A stretch of 35,403 nt of DNA from an uncultured Anaerotignum sp. (GCA_910578425.1 CAJTQX010000027.1:1-35403), one strand, 5' to 3'. Positions 1-7,855 are shown, counted from the first letter of the stretch. Numbers and translations: made by a program. Notes: generated from the sequence alone by a model not told the origin.

Positions 1-50
1 TACTTTATTGTAATGGATGGTGCATTTGTGTGTCCACTTTTTTAGTATAG
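1..50. other. Foreign joint at left edge (possible IS end)
   Basis: The coupling-protein frame that starts at base 51 does not continue upstream: a TAG lies in frame at 48-50, and bases 1-50 do not encode the expected preceding residues of the family. The stretch is T-rich. I infer a mobile-element end or rearrangement joint, but I cannot name the element from 50 bases. Confidence 0.35.
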
Positions 51-1345
51 CTCCACTACGCGCCTATCGCCGAGAAGTATTACGGCTATGATATTTCCGT
101 GCTGGATCTGAGGAACCCGACGCAGAGCGACGGTTTCAATATGCTCCACATGGTGAACCGCTATATGGATGATTATTTGCAGACAGACAGCCTTGTCAGC
201 AAGGCGAAAGCGGAAAAATACGCAAAGGTCATTTCAAAAACGATCATGAACGCCGGAGGCTTTGACTCATCCAATACCGGACAAAATGCGTATTTCTATG
301 ATTCTGCCGAAGGACTGATGACAGCGGTCATCCTCGTCCTTGCCGAAGCCTGCTCGCCATATCTGTTTAGTCCGGAACAGAGGAAACACAAGAAGGAAAT
401 GCTGGAAAGCCGGAAGAAATGGCTGGAAACGATACGGAAAAAACATGGGGAGCAGGCACTTCCGACAGGCAAGGATTTTGGAATCAAATGGAAGGATATG
501 AAAACCGAAATCCTCTGGGAACCAGCAGCAGAAGAAGGAAAGACCATAGAGGAAAAAGGAGCCCAGCGGCACATCGTCAGCATTTTCAAGCTGATACAAG
601 ATTTGCTGGCACCCTCCCCTGTCAAGGGAAAAAGCCGTTTCCAGCTGCTCATGGAGCAGCTCCCCGATGCGCATAAGGCGCGCTGTCGCGGTTGAACGCG
701 TTCCTTGACAGCGAAATAGGGCAACTCCTTTGCTTTGAAACAAAACTGGATACGGAAGAATTCTGTAAAAGCAAATCCGCGCTGTTTATTATATTGCCGG
801 AAGAAGATGAAACAAAGCATTTCTTAGTATCGCTGATCGTGCAGCAGGTATATCGCGAGATGCTGGCGATAGCCGATGAAATGGGCGGCAAGCTGCCAAA
901 CCGCGTCATGTTCCTGCTCGATGAATTTGGCACGATTCCGCAGATACAGTCTGCAGAAATGATGTTCTCCGCCAGCCGTTCCAGAAGGATCAGCTTTGTC
1001 CCTATCATACAGTCACTGGCACAGCTGGAGAAAAATTATGGCAAAGAAGGCTCTGCTATCATCCTGGATAACTGCCAAATCGCAATATACGGCGGCTTCG
1101 CGCCGAACTCTGAAGCGGCGGAGGTGCTATCCAAGACGCTGGGCGAAAGGACGGTACAGACGGGGAGTGTTTCCAAAGGGAAAGATATCTCGAAATTCCT
1201 GCAGATGACAGGGTGGGCACTGATGACGCCGGAAGAACTGAAGATCATGCCGAAAGATACGTTCATCGTTACTCGAACGGGCGTGAAGCCGATGAAAACA
1301 GTGCTGTGGCTGTTTTTTGAATGGGGCATTGAACTGAACGAGCCA
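51..1345 (+). pseudogene. Decayed VirD4/TraG-type conjugative coupling protein
   Basis: This is a remnant of a type IV coupling protein, the inner-membrane ATPase that brings the relaxase-DNA complex to a conjugation channel. The readable frame starts at 51 with residues APIAEKYYGYDISVLDLRNP, continues to a stop near 695, and resumes in another frame at about 679 with ALSRLNAFLDSE. In the intact family roughly 20-25 residues lie between these two parts, so a short frameshifting deletion has occurred at about 676-682. The second part keeps a Walker B-like stretch (VMFLLDEFGTIP) and the conserved FGGFAPNS-like region, here YGGFAPNSEAAEVL. The N-terminal membrane helices and Walker A are missing. 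After WGIELNEPYK (about 1345) the reading passes into an unrelated helix-turn-helix sequence. It is not expected to be functional. Confidence 0.85.
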
Positions 1346-1574
1346 TACAAGCAAAGGCAGTCTGTGGTGCGGAACTTATATCTCTGCGACAGGACTGGGA
1401 GGGAGAGCAAAAGCTGTTTCCCCTCCATCAAAGACCATCTGCAGGGATTTGAAGATGTCAGAAAGTTCTGTGAAACGGTCAATACGGGAATTGCTGGACA
1501 GGGGGCATATCGAGAAGGAACATCGCTTTCGGGATAATGGCGGCAAGAGCAGTAATTTGTACTACATTTTGTAA
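1346..1574 (+). pseudogene. Frameshifted helix-turn-helix protein remnant
   Basis: From about 1346 the coupling-protein frame reads SVVRNLYLCDRTGRESKSC then FPSIK. After an apparent one-base insertion near 1430-1434 (AAAGACC) the sense continues in another frame with TICRDLKMSESSVKRSIREL up to NGGKSSNLYYIL and a TAA at 1572-1574. The joined text matches the winged/helix-turn-helix domain common in Clostridia conjugative elements (pattern CFPSIxTIxRDLxxSxSxVKRxIxxL). Together with the upstream fusion this marks a deletion that joined two element genes. Remnant status is clear; the exact original gene is inferred. Confidence 0.65.
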
Positions 1575-1724
1575 AACAGAATTCTGCGCAGGATCGCTAA
1601 AAACAATCAAATTCCTTGACAGGGGAGGTCTGTCCATTTTGTGAACCATGCCATAGATTACAGTGACCTGAAAATGTGAACGTTTCAATTTAACTTGCTG
1701 TCACAGAAAAGAAAAGCTGATTAA

Positions 1725-1850
1725 CTTAAACGATTCGAATCATGGCAACCCAATCGGGTGCATCTGGTGGAGTATGGTGAGAAACCATATATAGATGCCG
1801 GAGAATTTACTAAGTATATATTTCAAGAGGGAAAACGGAGAAATCAGTGA
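1725..1850 (+). pseudogene. Possible 41-codon coding fragment
   Basis: After a TAA at 1722-1724 this frame reads a natural-looking peptide (segments WQPNRVHLVEYGEKPY and IDAGEFTKYIFQEGKRRNQ) ending at TGA 1848-1850. It has no start codon or ribosome binding site. The composition looks like the C-terminal end of a real protein, but I cannot name the family. Confidence 0.3.
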
Positions 1851-1913
1851 AACAACTACGGTAAGAAATGCAGAGTGACGATTTCCACATTTTGGTACAA
1901 GGCAAAAGCAATT

Positions 1914-1943
1914 AGTTATTAAAAAGTGTACTTTTCAATAACT
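1914..1943. repeat. Inverted repeat with 13 paired bases and tiny loop
   Basis: Arms AGTTATT-A-AAAAGT and ACTTTT-C-AATAACT pair with one mismatch around a 2-base centre. The structure is symmetrical at DNA level and lies in non-coding debris. It could be a terminator, a transposon end or an operator; no flanking U-tract favours a terminator on the plus strand. Confidence 0.5.
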
Positions 1944-2150
1944 GACTTACTTTGTTTATTATGGCAAGAATACCACAAAATATGCAGTTTTACAATACTT
2001 TTATGAAAGTTTTTTCATTCGATAAGGCTTGACTAAAAAGTACAATTTTCAGCAAAAAATCTGCTGAATTACGTGACACGATTTCTTCAATGATATTTGG
2101 AGATTCCTTTTGTACTGTCAGGATTATTGGAATGCGGAGGCGGTGCGGAG

Positions 2151-2642
2151 ATGAGACACTCAACGAAAAAACTGGAGCTGGCCGGTCAGAGATTTGGGAA
2201 ACTGACCGTCCTAAGTCCGGCGAAAAACATTGGAAACAAGACAACGTGGCTCTGCCGTTGTGACTGCGGGCGGGAAACCGTAGTCAAAACACATCATCTG
2301 CGCAGCGGGCATACAAAAAGCTGCGGCTGCCAGAATGGTCCGGGGGGCCCGAGGACCGCACTGGGGCTCACGTACATAGACGGAACGTGTGTCGAAATGC
2401 TGCGTTCCAAGCGTGTACGAAGCAATAATACCAGCGGCGTTCCGGGTGTGGACTGGCTGGAACAAAAGCAGCGTTGGCGGGCAAGCATCTGCTTCAAGGG
2501 AACCCGCCGCTATCTCGGCAGCTATATGCGTTTTGAGGACGCTGTGGAGGCACGTAAAAAAGCGGAGCGTGAGCTGCATGATGAATTTCTGCGTGAATTT
2601 GCCTCAGATGCGGCAGGACAGCATCTGGCGGTTTATTCATAA
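2151..2642 (+). CDS. Zinc-ribbon/AP2 DNA-binding domain protein
   Basis: The product is 163 aa. An N-terminal part (about residues 10-60) carries AGQRFGKLTVL, then CRCDCG (Cys35, 37, 39) and SCGC (Cys58, 60), a likely metal-binding ribbon. An AP2-type DNA-binding domain follows at about 92-145, with NNTSGVPGVDW, the Trp of RWRAS, YLGSY and FEDAVEARKKAE. Proteins of this type are usually found in phages and integrative elements and are related to HNH homing endonucleases, but no HNH nuclease motif is visible here. I chose the ATG at 2151 because GGAGG at 2136-2140 and GCGGAG sit upstream; a longer frame to 2097 lacks a good site. It follows the decayed conjugation remnants, so it probably arrived with them. 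DNA binding is likely; the biological role is unknown. Confidence 0.8.
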   Translation: MRHSTKKLELAGQRFGKLTVLSPAKNIGNKTTWLCRCDCGRETVVKTHHLRSGHTKSCGCQNGPGGPRTALGLTYIDGTCVEMLRSKRVRSNNTSGVPGVDWLEQKQRWRASICFKGTRRYLGSYMRFEDAVEARKKAERELHDEFLREFASDAAGQHLAVYS

Positions 2643-2667
2643 CAAGTATTCGGAAGGGGGAGAGCAA

Positions 2668-2877
2668 ATGACACAGGTGACGCCGCCATGGGATTCGCCC
2701 GCTGTCAGATACGTCCCTGATGGCGGGAAGAAAAAGGGACGTTTTGGCAAACCATGGGAAACTATGGGACAGCAAAGCTACGGGACTAAGGTGCGCCGAT
2801 GGGAATTCCCGGAAGGCGGCACTATGTTTGCCGGGTTGCACAGGCAAACCATGGGAAACCGTGGGACGCAAAGCTAA
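2668..2877 (+). CDS. Small ORF overlapping both riboswitch aptamers (doubtful)
   Basis: A 69-codon frame starts at ATG 2668 behind a strong GGGGGAGA site and begins MTQVTPPWDSPAVRYVPDGG. From about 2724 on, its codons are the riboswitch bases themselves, so the later residues (KPWETMGQQS and so on) are dictated by RNA structure. The good ribosome site and natural-looking first 20 residues suggest the start of a real gene whose end was replaced by the riboswitch region, or a leader ORF. The rest is probably not a functional protein. Confidence 0.3.
   Translation: MTQVTPPWDSPAVRYVPDGGKKKGRFGKPWETMGQQSYGTKVRRWEFPEGGTMFAGLHRQTMGNRGTQS
2724..2811 (+). promoter_or_regulatory. Cyclic-di-GMP-I (GEMM) riboswitch aptamer, copy 1
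   Basis: The core matches the class I c-di-GMP aptamer. A closing stem CGGGAA (2724-2729)/TTCCCG (2806-2811) encloses GGCAAACC, then a second stem CCAT/ATGG capped by a GAAA-type loop. GGGAC-AGCAAAGC follows, then the tetraloop receptor halves CTAAGG and CCGATGG. It sits 67 nt in front of a second aptamer core upstream of a surface-protein gene. The 3' part is more divergent than in copy 2. Confidence 0.8.
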
Positions 2878-2917
2878 CTTTGGGGGCTAAAGCGCATACG
2901 CGCCATGCCAGCCCGGC
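2830..2917 (+). promoter_or_regulatory. Cyclic-di-GMP-I (GEMM) riboswitch aptamer, copy 2
   Basis: The closing stem GCCGGGTTG (2830-2838) pairs over nine positions with CAGCCCGGC (2909-2917). Inside are GGCAAACC, a CCAT/GTGG stem with a GAAA-type loop, GACGCAAAGC, the receptor half GGCTAA, a GCG-cata-CGC tip and the second half CATGCC. This is close to the family consensus. It lies 51 nt before the start of the surface-protein gene. Between them is a small hairpin (CGGAT/ATCCG, about 2921-2938) but no convincing U-tract terminator, so control may act on translation. Whether the switch is on or off with ligand cannot be told from sequence. Confidence 0.88.
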
Positions 2918-2967
2918 TGCCGGATACTTTGCATCCGTGATACTTTGCAAAGAAAGGATGAATAAAT

Positions 2968-5391
2968 ATGATGAAATTTAAGAATGAATTGAAACGCGGC
3001 TTTTCTATGACTGTGGCTCTTGCGATGTGCATGGGTTCTCTGCATGTTACTGCGCTGGCGGAGGAAGGAGAGAATCCTTCCGGCAACGACACTCCCAGCG
3101 TCAGCAGTGATACTGCTGGTGCTGATGAAAGCGGTGCTGATACTGATACCGGCAGCAATGAAAGCAGCAGCCATGAGCAGAAGAGAGAGACGGTTTCTGA
3201 TACAGGACGGGTAGAAGGAGAAACATCCACAACTACCGAACGGGACGAAGAAGGTCGCGTTACACAGGAGGAAACCACAAAAACTGACAGTCAGACAATC
3301 ATTACAACTGATACAGATATTACTACAACAACCAAAACAGAAGCAAATACAGAGGTGGTATTGGGCGATCGTGAACAGACCGGGGAAACGCAACAAGGGA
3401 CATCCGATACACTGAATACTGATGAAAAAAACTCTTCAGAAACGGTGAAAGATAACCTTCAGGTTTCGTTTGGCGTGTCTGCCGGTCAGGAATTGAACAA
3501 TGTCAAGGACAAACTCCAGGAAGGGGTAGACGGTGTCGTTAATAAGGGCACAATCGATAAAGCTGGAATTGTCACAGGGCTGGAGAAAGATGCCAATACA
3601 CTGAAAAATAACAAAGAAGCCGAACTCAAAGAGCAAGGTTACCAAAATGGTGCCGAGGGGTGGCAAAAGCCTATCCTTGACAAGGAAAACAAAGAGATTG
3701 GCAAGCAGACAGTTAAGGTTGATGTTGTAGAAGTAAAGAATGACAAGGGAGAGATTGTCGGCTATAAAACGGTTACAACAACCACTACTACCCAGTATGG
3801 CGAGTATAATGAAGTGGAGGATACCACTAAGGGCGAGGAGCTTTCTTACACCCGCCCGGAAGACCCGACGACTTCGACGCCAGGGGCTACACTGGATGTC
3901 AGCTTTGACAGGAATCCTTCTTCCGAGGTTGTGACCGGGACTGTTCCCGAGGGCGCAACGGCAATTACCGATAATGAGGGGAACACGATTGGTTACACAG
4001 TCGTAACGACGTTTGAAACAACAGATCCGGATACGGGCGTTACTACAACAGAAACGCGTAACGAAGATGTTTATTTCCAAGTGACAAAGACGGAGGTAAT
4101 TGGCAAAACCGAAAAGACGGACGAGGAAGTATTTGTTTCCAAGGACGAAATTAAGGGTACAGTTACCGAAACCAGAGAAGACTCTGTTAAGGTTGAAACG
4201 ATCACAGAAGAACATATTTTGGATGCTTCTCAGGACACTCTTGATGTAACGCTGGGAATGACTTCTGTTAAGCAGGTAGAGGGAGATGGCACGGAGGATC
4301 GCAATGGTTTCACAGTGAGGCTGAATAATCCAAATAATCCAACTAATGAAGTGGCTAGCTGGGATGATAAAAACGTGCTGGATTTGGTAGAGCAAGTCAA
4401 AGATCAGTTCAGCGAAAATGAGTTTAGCGAAGCTTGTATGACAGGAGCCAATATCCATGTTACACAGAATGTATGCGACAGCAACGGATACAATGGTACT
4501 CTTGAACTCAATTTCAAGTTTAATAAGAGTCAGCTGGATGATGGTATTTTCAGTTTGGAAGTTACAGAGGGGAACGAAACAAAAACCTATAAGATAGGAA
4601 AAAACGAAATGGGTCAGTTCCATGAAGGATTCGAAGATAATGGGAATGGCACGCAGACATTTAAACTTGGGAATGTTGGATCTTCTTCCAACATCACAAT
4701 TCGCCTTGTAGGTAAAATGACGATGGGTGACTTTACTATTAAGGATAAAGAGGGAAAAGAGAATAAAATTGGGATTGACCAGTACTTTAATTATGAAACA
4801 AAGGTAAAGGTTGAAATCAAAGAAGCAAAAGCTGAGGTCAATACAAAAGCAACAGAAAAAACTGAGGAACGGAAAGACACGCTCACATTTGAGCGTGACA
4901 AAACAATAATCGGTACTCAGACAGAAACTGTTAAAACCAAAACCGAAGTAACCACAACGGAAACGGTCAACAGTTGGAGAACGGACAGAAGCAGCAGCTA
5001 TACGTATGCTTCTGAACCCATAACACCTCCGACGCCTCCTACAACTGATACGACCACGCCTACAACACCCGGCGATGGTCCGACAAACAACGTCGTAGTC
5101 GCTGACCCTGACGTGCCTTTGGCAGAAATTCCGGAAACAGAAGTACCTCTGGCGGAAATTCCGGATATGGAAGTGCCTCTGGCGGATGCTCCTGTAGAAA
5201 TGGACATTCCGGATGAAGCAGTACCTCTTGCGGACGTACCTGCGGAGGTGGTTATTACAGATGACGCTGTGCCTCTGGCAGACGTACCCAAAACAGGCGA
5301 TACTTCTGACATTTGGTACGCGGCGGCAGTGCTGTCCCTCGGCGGCTGGATGCTGATAAGCGGCAGAAAGCGCGAAGAAGAAGACGCATAA
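2968..5391 (+). CDS. Thr/Ser-rich sortase-anchored surface protein
   Basis: The product is 807 aa. It begins with a signal peptide (positive MMKFKNELKR, a hydrophobic run, cleavage likely after ALA near residue 34). An acidic Ser/Thr-rich stretch follows (about 35-150). The central part contains recurring LDVSF/LDVTLG-like strand starts and many Thr runs (about 160-700). A wall-proximal Pro/Val region holds five VPLA[E/D]xP units (bases about 5115-5290). The end is VPKTGD (PKTG at residues 774-777), a hydrophobic helix and the charged tail GRKREEEDA, a cell-wall sorting signal of PxTG type. AAAGGATG precedes the double ATG at 2968/2971. Two c-di-GMP aptamers lie upstream, and a lipoprotein and sortase gene lie downstream on the same strand. 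It is probably an adhesin or matrix protein; no named ligand-binding domain is recognisable. Confidence 0.85.
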   Translation: MMKFKNELKRGFSMTVALAMCMGSLHVTALAEEGENPSGNDTPSVSSDTAGADESGADTDTGSNESSSHEQKRETVSDTGRVEGETSTTTERDEEGRVTQEETTKTDSQTIITTDTDITTTTKTEANTEVVLGDREQTGETQQGTSDTLNTDEKNSSETVKDNLQVSFGVSAGQELNNVKDKLQEGVDGVVNKGTIDKAGIVTGLEKDANTLKNNKEAELKEQGYQNGAEGWQKPILDKENKEIGKQTVKVDVVEVKNDKGEIVGYKTVTTTTTTQYGEYNEVEDTTKGEELSYTRPEDPTTSTPGATLDVSFDRNPSSEVVTGTVPEGATAITDNEGNTIGYTVVTTFETTDPDTGVTTTETRNEDVYFQVTKTEVIGKTEKTDEEVFVSKDEIKGTVTETREDSVKVETITEEHILDASQDTLDVTLGMTSVKQVEGDGTEDRNGFTVRLNNPNNPTNEVASWDDKNVLDLVEQVKDQFSENEFSEACMTGANIHVTQNVCDSNGYNGTLELNFKFNKSQLDDGIFSLEVTEGNETKTYKIGKNEMGQFHEGFEDNGNGTQTFKLGNVGSSSNITIRLVGKMTMGDFTIKDKEGKENKIGIDQYFNYETKVKVEIKEAKAEVNTKATEKTEERKDTLTFERDKTIIGTQTETVKTKTEVTTTETVNSWRTDRSSSYTYASEPITPPTPPTTDTTTPTTPGDGPTNNVVVADPDVPLAEIPETEVPLAEIPDMEVPLADAPVEMDIPDEAVPLADVPAEVVITDDAVPLADVPKTGDTSDIWYAAAVLSLGGWMLISGRKREEEDA

Positions 5392-5427
5392 TCTGTTTTC
5401 CGAAAATATGTTTTTTGAAACCGGATT

Positions 5428-5451
5428 GCCGGGGCCCTTCGGGGTTCCGGC
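5428..5451 (+). terminator. UUCG hairpin between surface protein and lipoprotein genes
   Basis: A 10-pair stem (GCCGGGGCCC with GGGTTCCGGC, two G-U pairs) closes a TTCG loop and is followed by the weak tract TTTCTT. It may be a partial terminator or an mRNA stabiliser that lowers expression of the downstream lipoprotein and sortase relative to the surface protein. Confidence 0.6.
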
Positions 5452-5483
5452 TTTCTTCAAAAATGGAAAAAAGGAGTGGTGAA

Positions 5484-7103
5484 ATGAAAGCGAAGCATTT
5501 GTGTCTGCTGGCGGCGGCGGTGTGCTTATGCGTTGGCTGCGGACGGGAATATGATACGGCCCGTTTCCACGAAAAAACAGAATTGCTCCGGCAGGAGGCT
5601 CTTGCGGATTGGATGCGGCAGGAACTGGGCGATGCGCCCGCCGGTGACGCTGGACACGCGGTGTTCTTTTCCGTCAGCAATGGGACGGAGACGGCAAGTG
5701 TTTACTATGGTACGGGGGCAAGCGCAGATGAAGCATGGGAGAATGGCGTTTCCAATGCGGAGGAGGCTTTGAAAAAGAGTGGTACGGAGCCAAAATGGGT
5801 CAAAACCGATGTGGTATATATTGCCGGAAAAATTTCTGCTGAGGAATTAAAGGAATCCCTGTTGTATTCAGAGGTGGGATTCCTTTCCTACGGGGCGGCG
5901 TTTGACCCGGAATTTCAGACTGCCCTGTTGGAACAGGAATTGAATGCCGCCTTTGTTTATGACTACGAAAACGGCGGAATGGATTTGGATGCATTGAATG
6001 CATACTTGAAAAAAAGCAAACGGGAAAGCGTGAAAGCTTTACCAGATGATTACATACTTTTCCGGTGCGCCGGATGGATTTGTGACGAAAAAGACGCCGT
6101 TTACCGCCTGAACGCCAGCGGCCTGGGCTATGGTCAGCGAATTATGGAGCCGGTTGATGATACAGCAGCGGCCGGTATGGTATCCAGCGCGGCGGAATAT
6201 CTGGTACGGAATATTTCGCGGAAAGGTGAAGTAATCGGTGCTGATACCATGCAGCAGGCTGAGGTCCTGCACGCGCTGCTCTGTGCCTGCCAGCTTTCTC
6301 CCAGTGCGGAACTGGAGGAAAAAATAACGTTGGCAGCGAAATATCTGGCAGAAAAAGTGAATTATGACAGTGATGGGAATGTGGTTTTCCCAGATGAGGA
6401 CGGCAACACAGCGGCTGTTTACGCATTGACGGCTGCCGCGCTTGTGGAATATATGGATGTGTTTGGAGTCCCTGAATATCTGGAACTTTGCGGTGATATT
6501 GGCGAACGGCTGCTTTCCGCGCAGGGGCAGGAAACGGACGCTGACAGGAGCATGGCTGTCTACGCGCTGTGCAGACTGTTCGATATTACCGGAGAAACAG
6601 CATGGCTCGATGGGGCAGTACGCGCCGCGGAGGGGATTGCAGTACAGGATTATTTGCAGCGTCAGGATTTCTGGACGTCTTTCGCTATGAATGAGCTGAC
6701 AAAATATGTACCCGACCGTGCGGAATATTATGTCCTTGCGTTGGAAAATGCGCAGAAAAACCTGAAAACGGTCAGCGGCATGGAGATTACTTCTCCGGCT
6801 GGGCTGGGCCTGCTGACAGCGGCGTTTGAAACCTATGTCCGTATGACGGAGTATGGCGGCTCTGCCGATGGGTTTTACCTGCCGGTGCTTTTGGAGGGCA
6901 TTGATGTTCGGGCAGAACGCCAGTTGAACGGCTTTTTTTTCCCGGAAACAGCAATGTATATGGAAAATCCTTCGGAGGTGCTTGGGGCATTCATGGAACG
7001 TGAAAATAAGTTCGGCATCAGCCTGGAATCCCTTTGCCAAAATATAGAAAGCTATTATCTCTATTGTAAAAATTATGCAGCGATTGGGGAAAGCAGAGAA
7101 TAG
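5484..7103 (+). CDS. Lipoprotein of unknown function, helical-toroid-like
   Basis: The product is 539 aa. A lipoprotein signal is clear: MKAKHLCLLAAAVCLCVGCG, with the lipobox Cys in CVGC. GGAG lies upstream with good spacing to the ATG at 5484; the longer open frame to 5313 overlaps the previous gene and lacks a signal peptide start. The mature protein has an N-terminal alpha/beta part. From about residue 230 onward it has long amphipathic helices with repeating patterns (EYLVRNIS, AAKYLAEKVNYDSDGNVVFP, AVYALTAAALVEYM, MAVYALCRLFDITGETAWLD) that resemble alpha/alpha-barrel glycosidase or terpene-cyclase-like toroids. No catalytic motif is certain. It ends 11 nt before the sortase gene, so the two are very likely co-transcribed, and a role in surface-protein handling at the membrane is inferred from context only. 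Confidence 0.7.
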   Translation: MKAKHLCLLAAAVCLCVGCGREYDTARFHEKTELLRQEALADWMRQELGDAPAGDAGHAVFFSVSNGTETASVYYGTGASADEAWENGVSNAEEALKKSGTEPKWVKTDVVYIAGKISAEELKESLLYSEVGFLSYGAAFDPEFQTALLEQELNAAFVYDYENGGMDLDALNAYLKKSKRESVKALPDDYILFRCAGWICDEKDAVYRLNASGLGYGQRIMEPVDDTAAAGMVSSAAEYLVRNISRKGEVIGADTMQQAEVLHALLCACQLSPSAELEEKITLAAKYLAEKVNYDSDGNVVFPDEDGNTAAVYALTAAALVEYMDVFGVPEYLELCGDIGERLLSAQGQETDADRSMAVYALCRLFDITGETAWLDGAVRAAEGIAVQDYLQRQDFWTSFAMNELTKYVPDRAEYYVLALENAQKNLKTVSGMEITSPAGLGLLTAAFETYVRMTEYGGSADGFYLPVLLEGIDVRAERQLNGFFFPETAMYMENPSEVLGAFMERENKFGISLESLCQNIESYYLYCKNYAAIGESRE

Positions 7104-7114
7104 GGGGGTGTTTT

Positions 7115-7855
7115 ATGAGTAGGAAAAAGCGGCTGCTGGCAGGGATATTTCTGCTGATTTTTTCCGTTAGCGTTGTACGCATTTCATGGAAAGCATTAGA
7201 CCACAGCAGGGGCGCGGCAGACTATCTGGAGGCGTCTGCGCTGGCAGGGCTTGGAGCAGAGGCGGATACCCTGCCGGAGACAGACGAATATGCCGCTGTA
7301 CTTGCGGAAACCGATCTGTCTGCCTTACGGGAGGTCAATGGAGAAGTCGCGGGGTGGATTGCCATACCGGATACGGAAGTCTTTTATCCTGTTATGCAGG
7401 CGGCGGATAACAGCTATTATCTGAACCATACCTGGAACAGGGAGAAAAGCTCTGTTGGTGCAATATTTATAGACTGCGAAGGCAATCCGGATTTTTCGGA
7501 CTTCCATACATTGATTTATGGACATCAGATGAGGAATGGCTCGATGTTTGGCGGGCTGCATCGGTATGAGGATGATGCCTACCTGCGTGAGCATCCCACA
7601 ATATACCTTGTGACAGATGCGGGCGTGCAGCGGTATGATATTTTTGCGGCTTTTGAGGCCGGAGTGAAGGATATTGTATACAGGCTGGATATAGAACAGG
7701 AGGAGATTCAGCAGGAATTGATTGATTTTTGCCTTTCACGCTCTGTGGTGAATACAGGCATTGTGCCGAAAGCGGATGACCATATTATTACGCTCTCTAC
7801 ATGTACCGGCAGGGGCTACGCAACTCGCTGGGTGGTGCAGGGGGTGCGGCGATAA
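7115..7855 (+). CDS. Class B sortase
   Basis: The product is 246 aa. It has one N-terminal membrane anchor (about residues 7-25) and an extracellular sortase domain. The catalytic triad residues are visible: His137 in YGHQM, Cys230 in TLSTCT and Arg238 in ATRWVVQG. The NGEVAGWIAIPDTEVFYPVM stretch (75-94) and the long segment before the Cys are typical of class B. The enzyme would cleave a sorting signal and transfer the protein to peptidoglycan. The obvious substrate is the PKTG surface protein two genes upstream. Class B sortases often recognise NPQTN-like signals, but clostridial members that use (S/P)PxTG are known, so a PKTG substrate is reasonable. Confidence 0.92.
   Translation: MSRKKRLLAGIFLLIFSVSVVRISWKALDHSRGAADYLEASALAGLGAEADTLPETDEYAAVLAETDLSALREVNGEVAGWIAIPDTEVFYPVMQAADNSYYLNHTWNREKSSVGAIFIDCEGNPDFSDFHTLIYGHQMRNGSMFGGLHRYEDDAYLREHPTIYLVTDAGVQRYDIFAAFEAGVKDIVYRLDIEQEEIQQELIDFCLSRSVVNTGIVPKADDHIITLSTCTGRGYATRWVVQGVRR

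Larger units (their letters stand above)
1575..2150. other. Gene-poor debris between element remnants
   Basis: I see no intact gene in these 576 bases. The region is AT-rich. It holds a possible coding fragment (1725-1850), a strong inverted repeat (1914-1943) and a small hairpin with arms TTCAGCA/TGCTGAA near 2048-2068. It reads as decayed mobile-element DNA. Confidence 0.6.

Noticed and set aside
2746..2917. Direct repeats GGCAAACCATGGGAAAC read as a CRISPR or simple tandem repeat
   Set aside because: Only two units occur and each has the full GEMM aptamer context, so riboswitch aptamers explain them.
3436..5460. Long minus-strand open frame (674 aa) opposite the surface protein
   Set aside because: It is Cys- and Arg-rich, has no domain, and mirrors the Thr/Asp/Glu-rich codons of the real gene, whose signal peptide and sorting signal are clear.
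5313..5483. Longer N-terminus for the lipoprotein
   Set aside because: It overlaps the surface-protein gene and would hide the clear signal peptide and lipobox that start at 5484.
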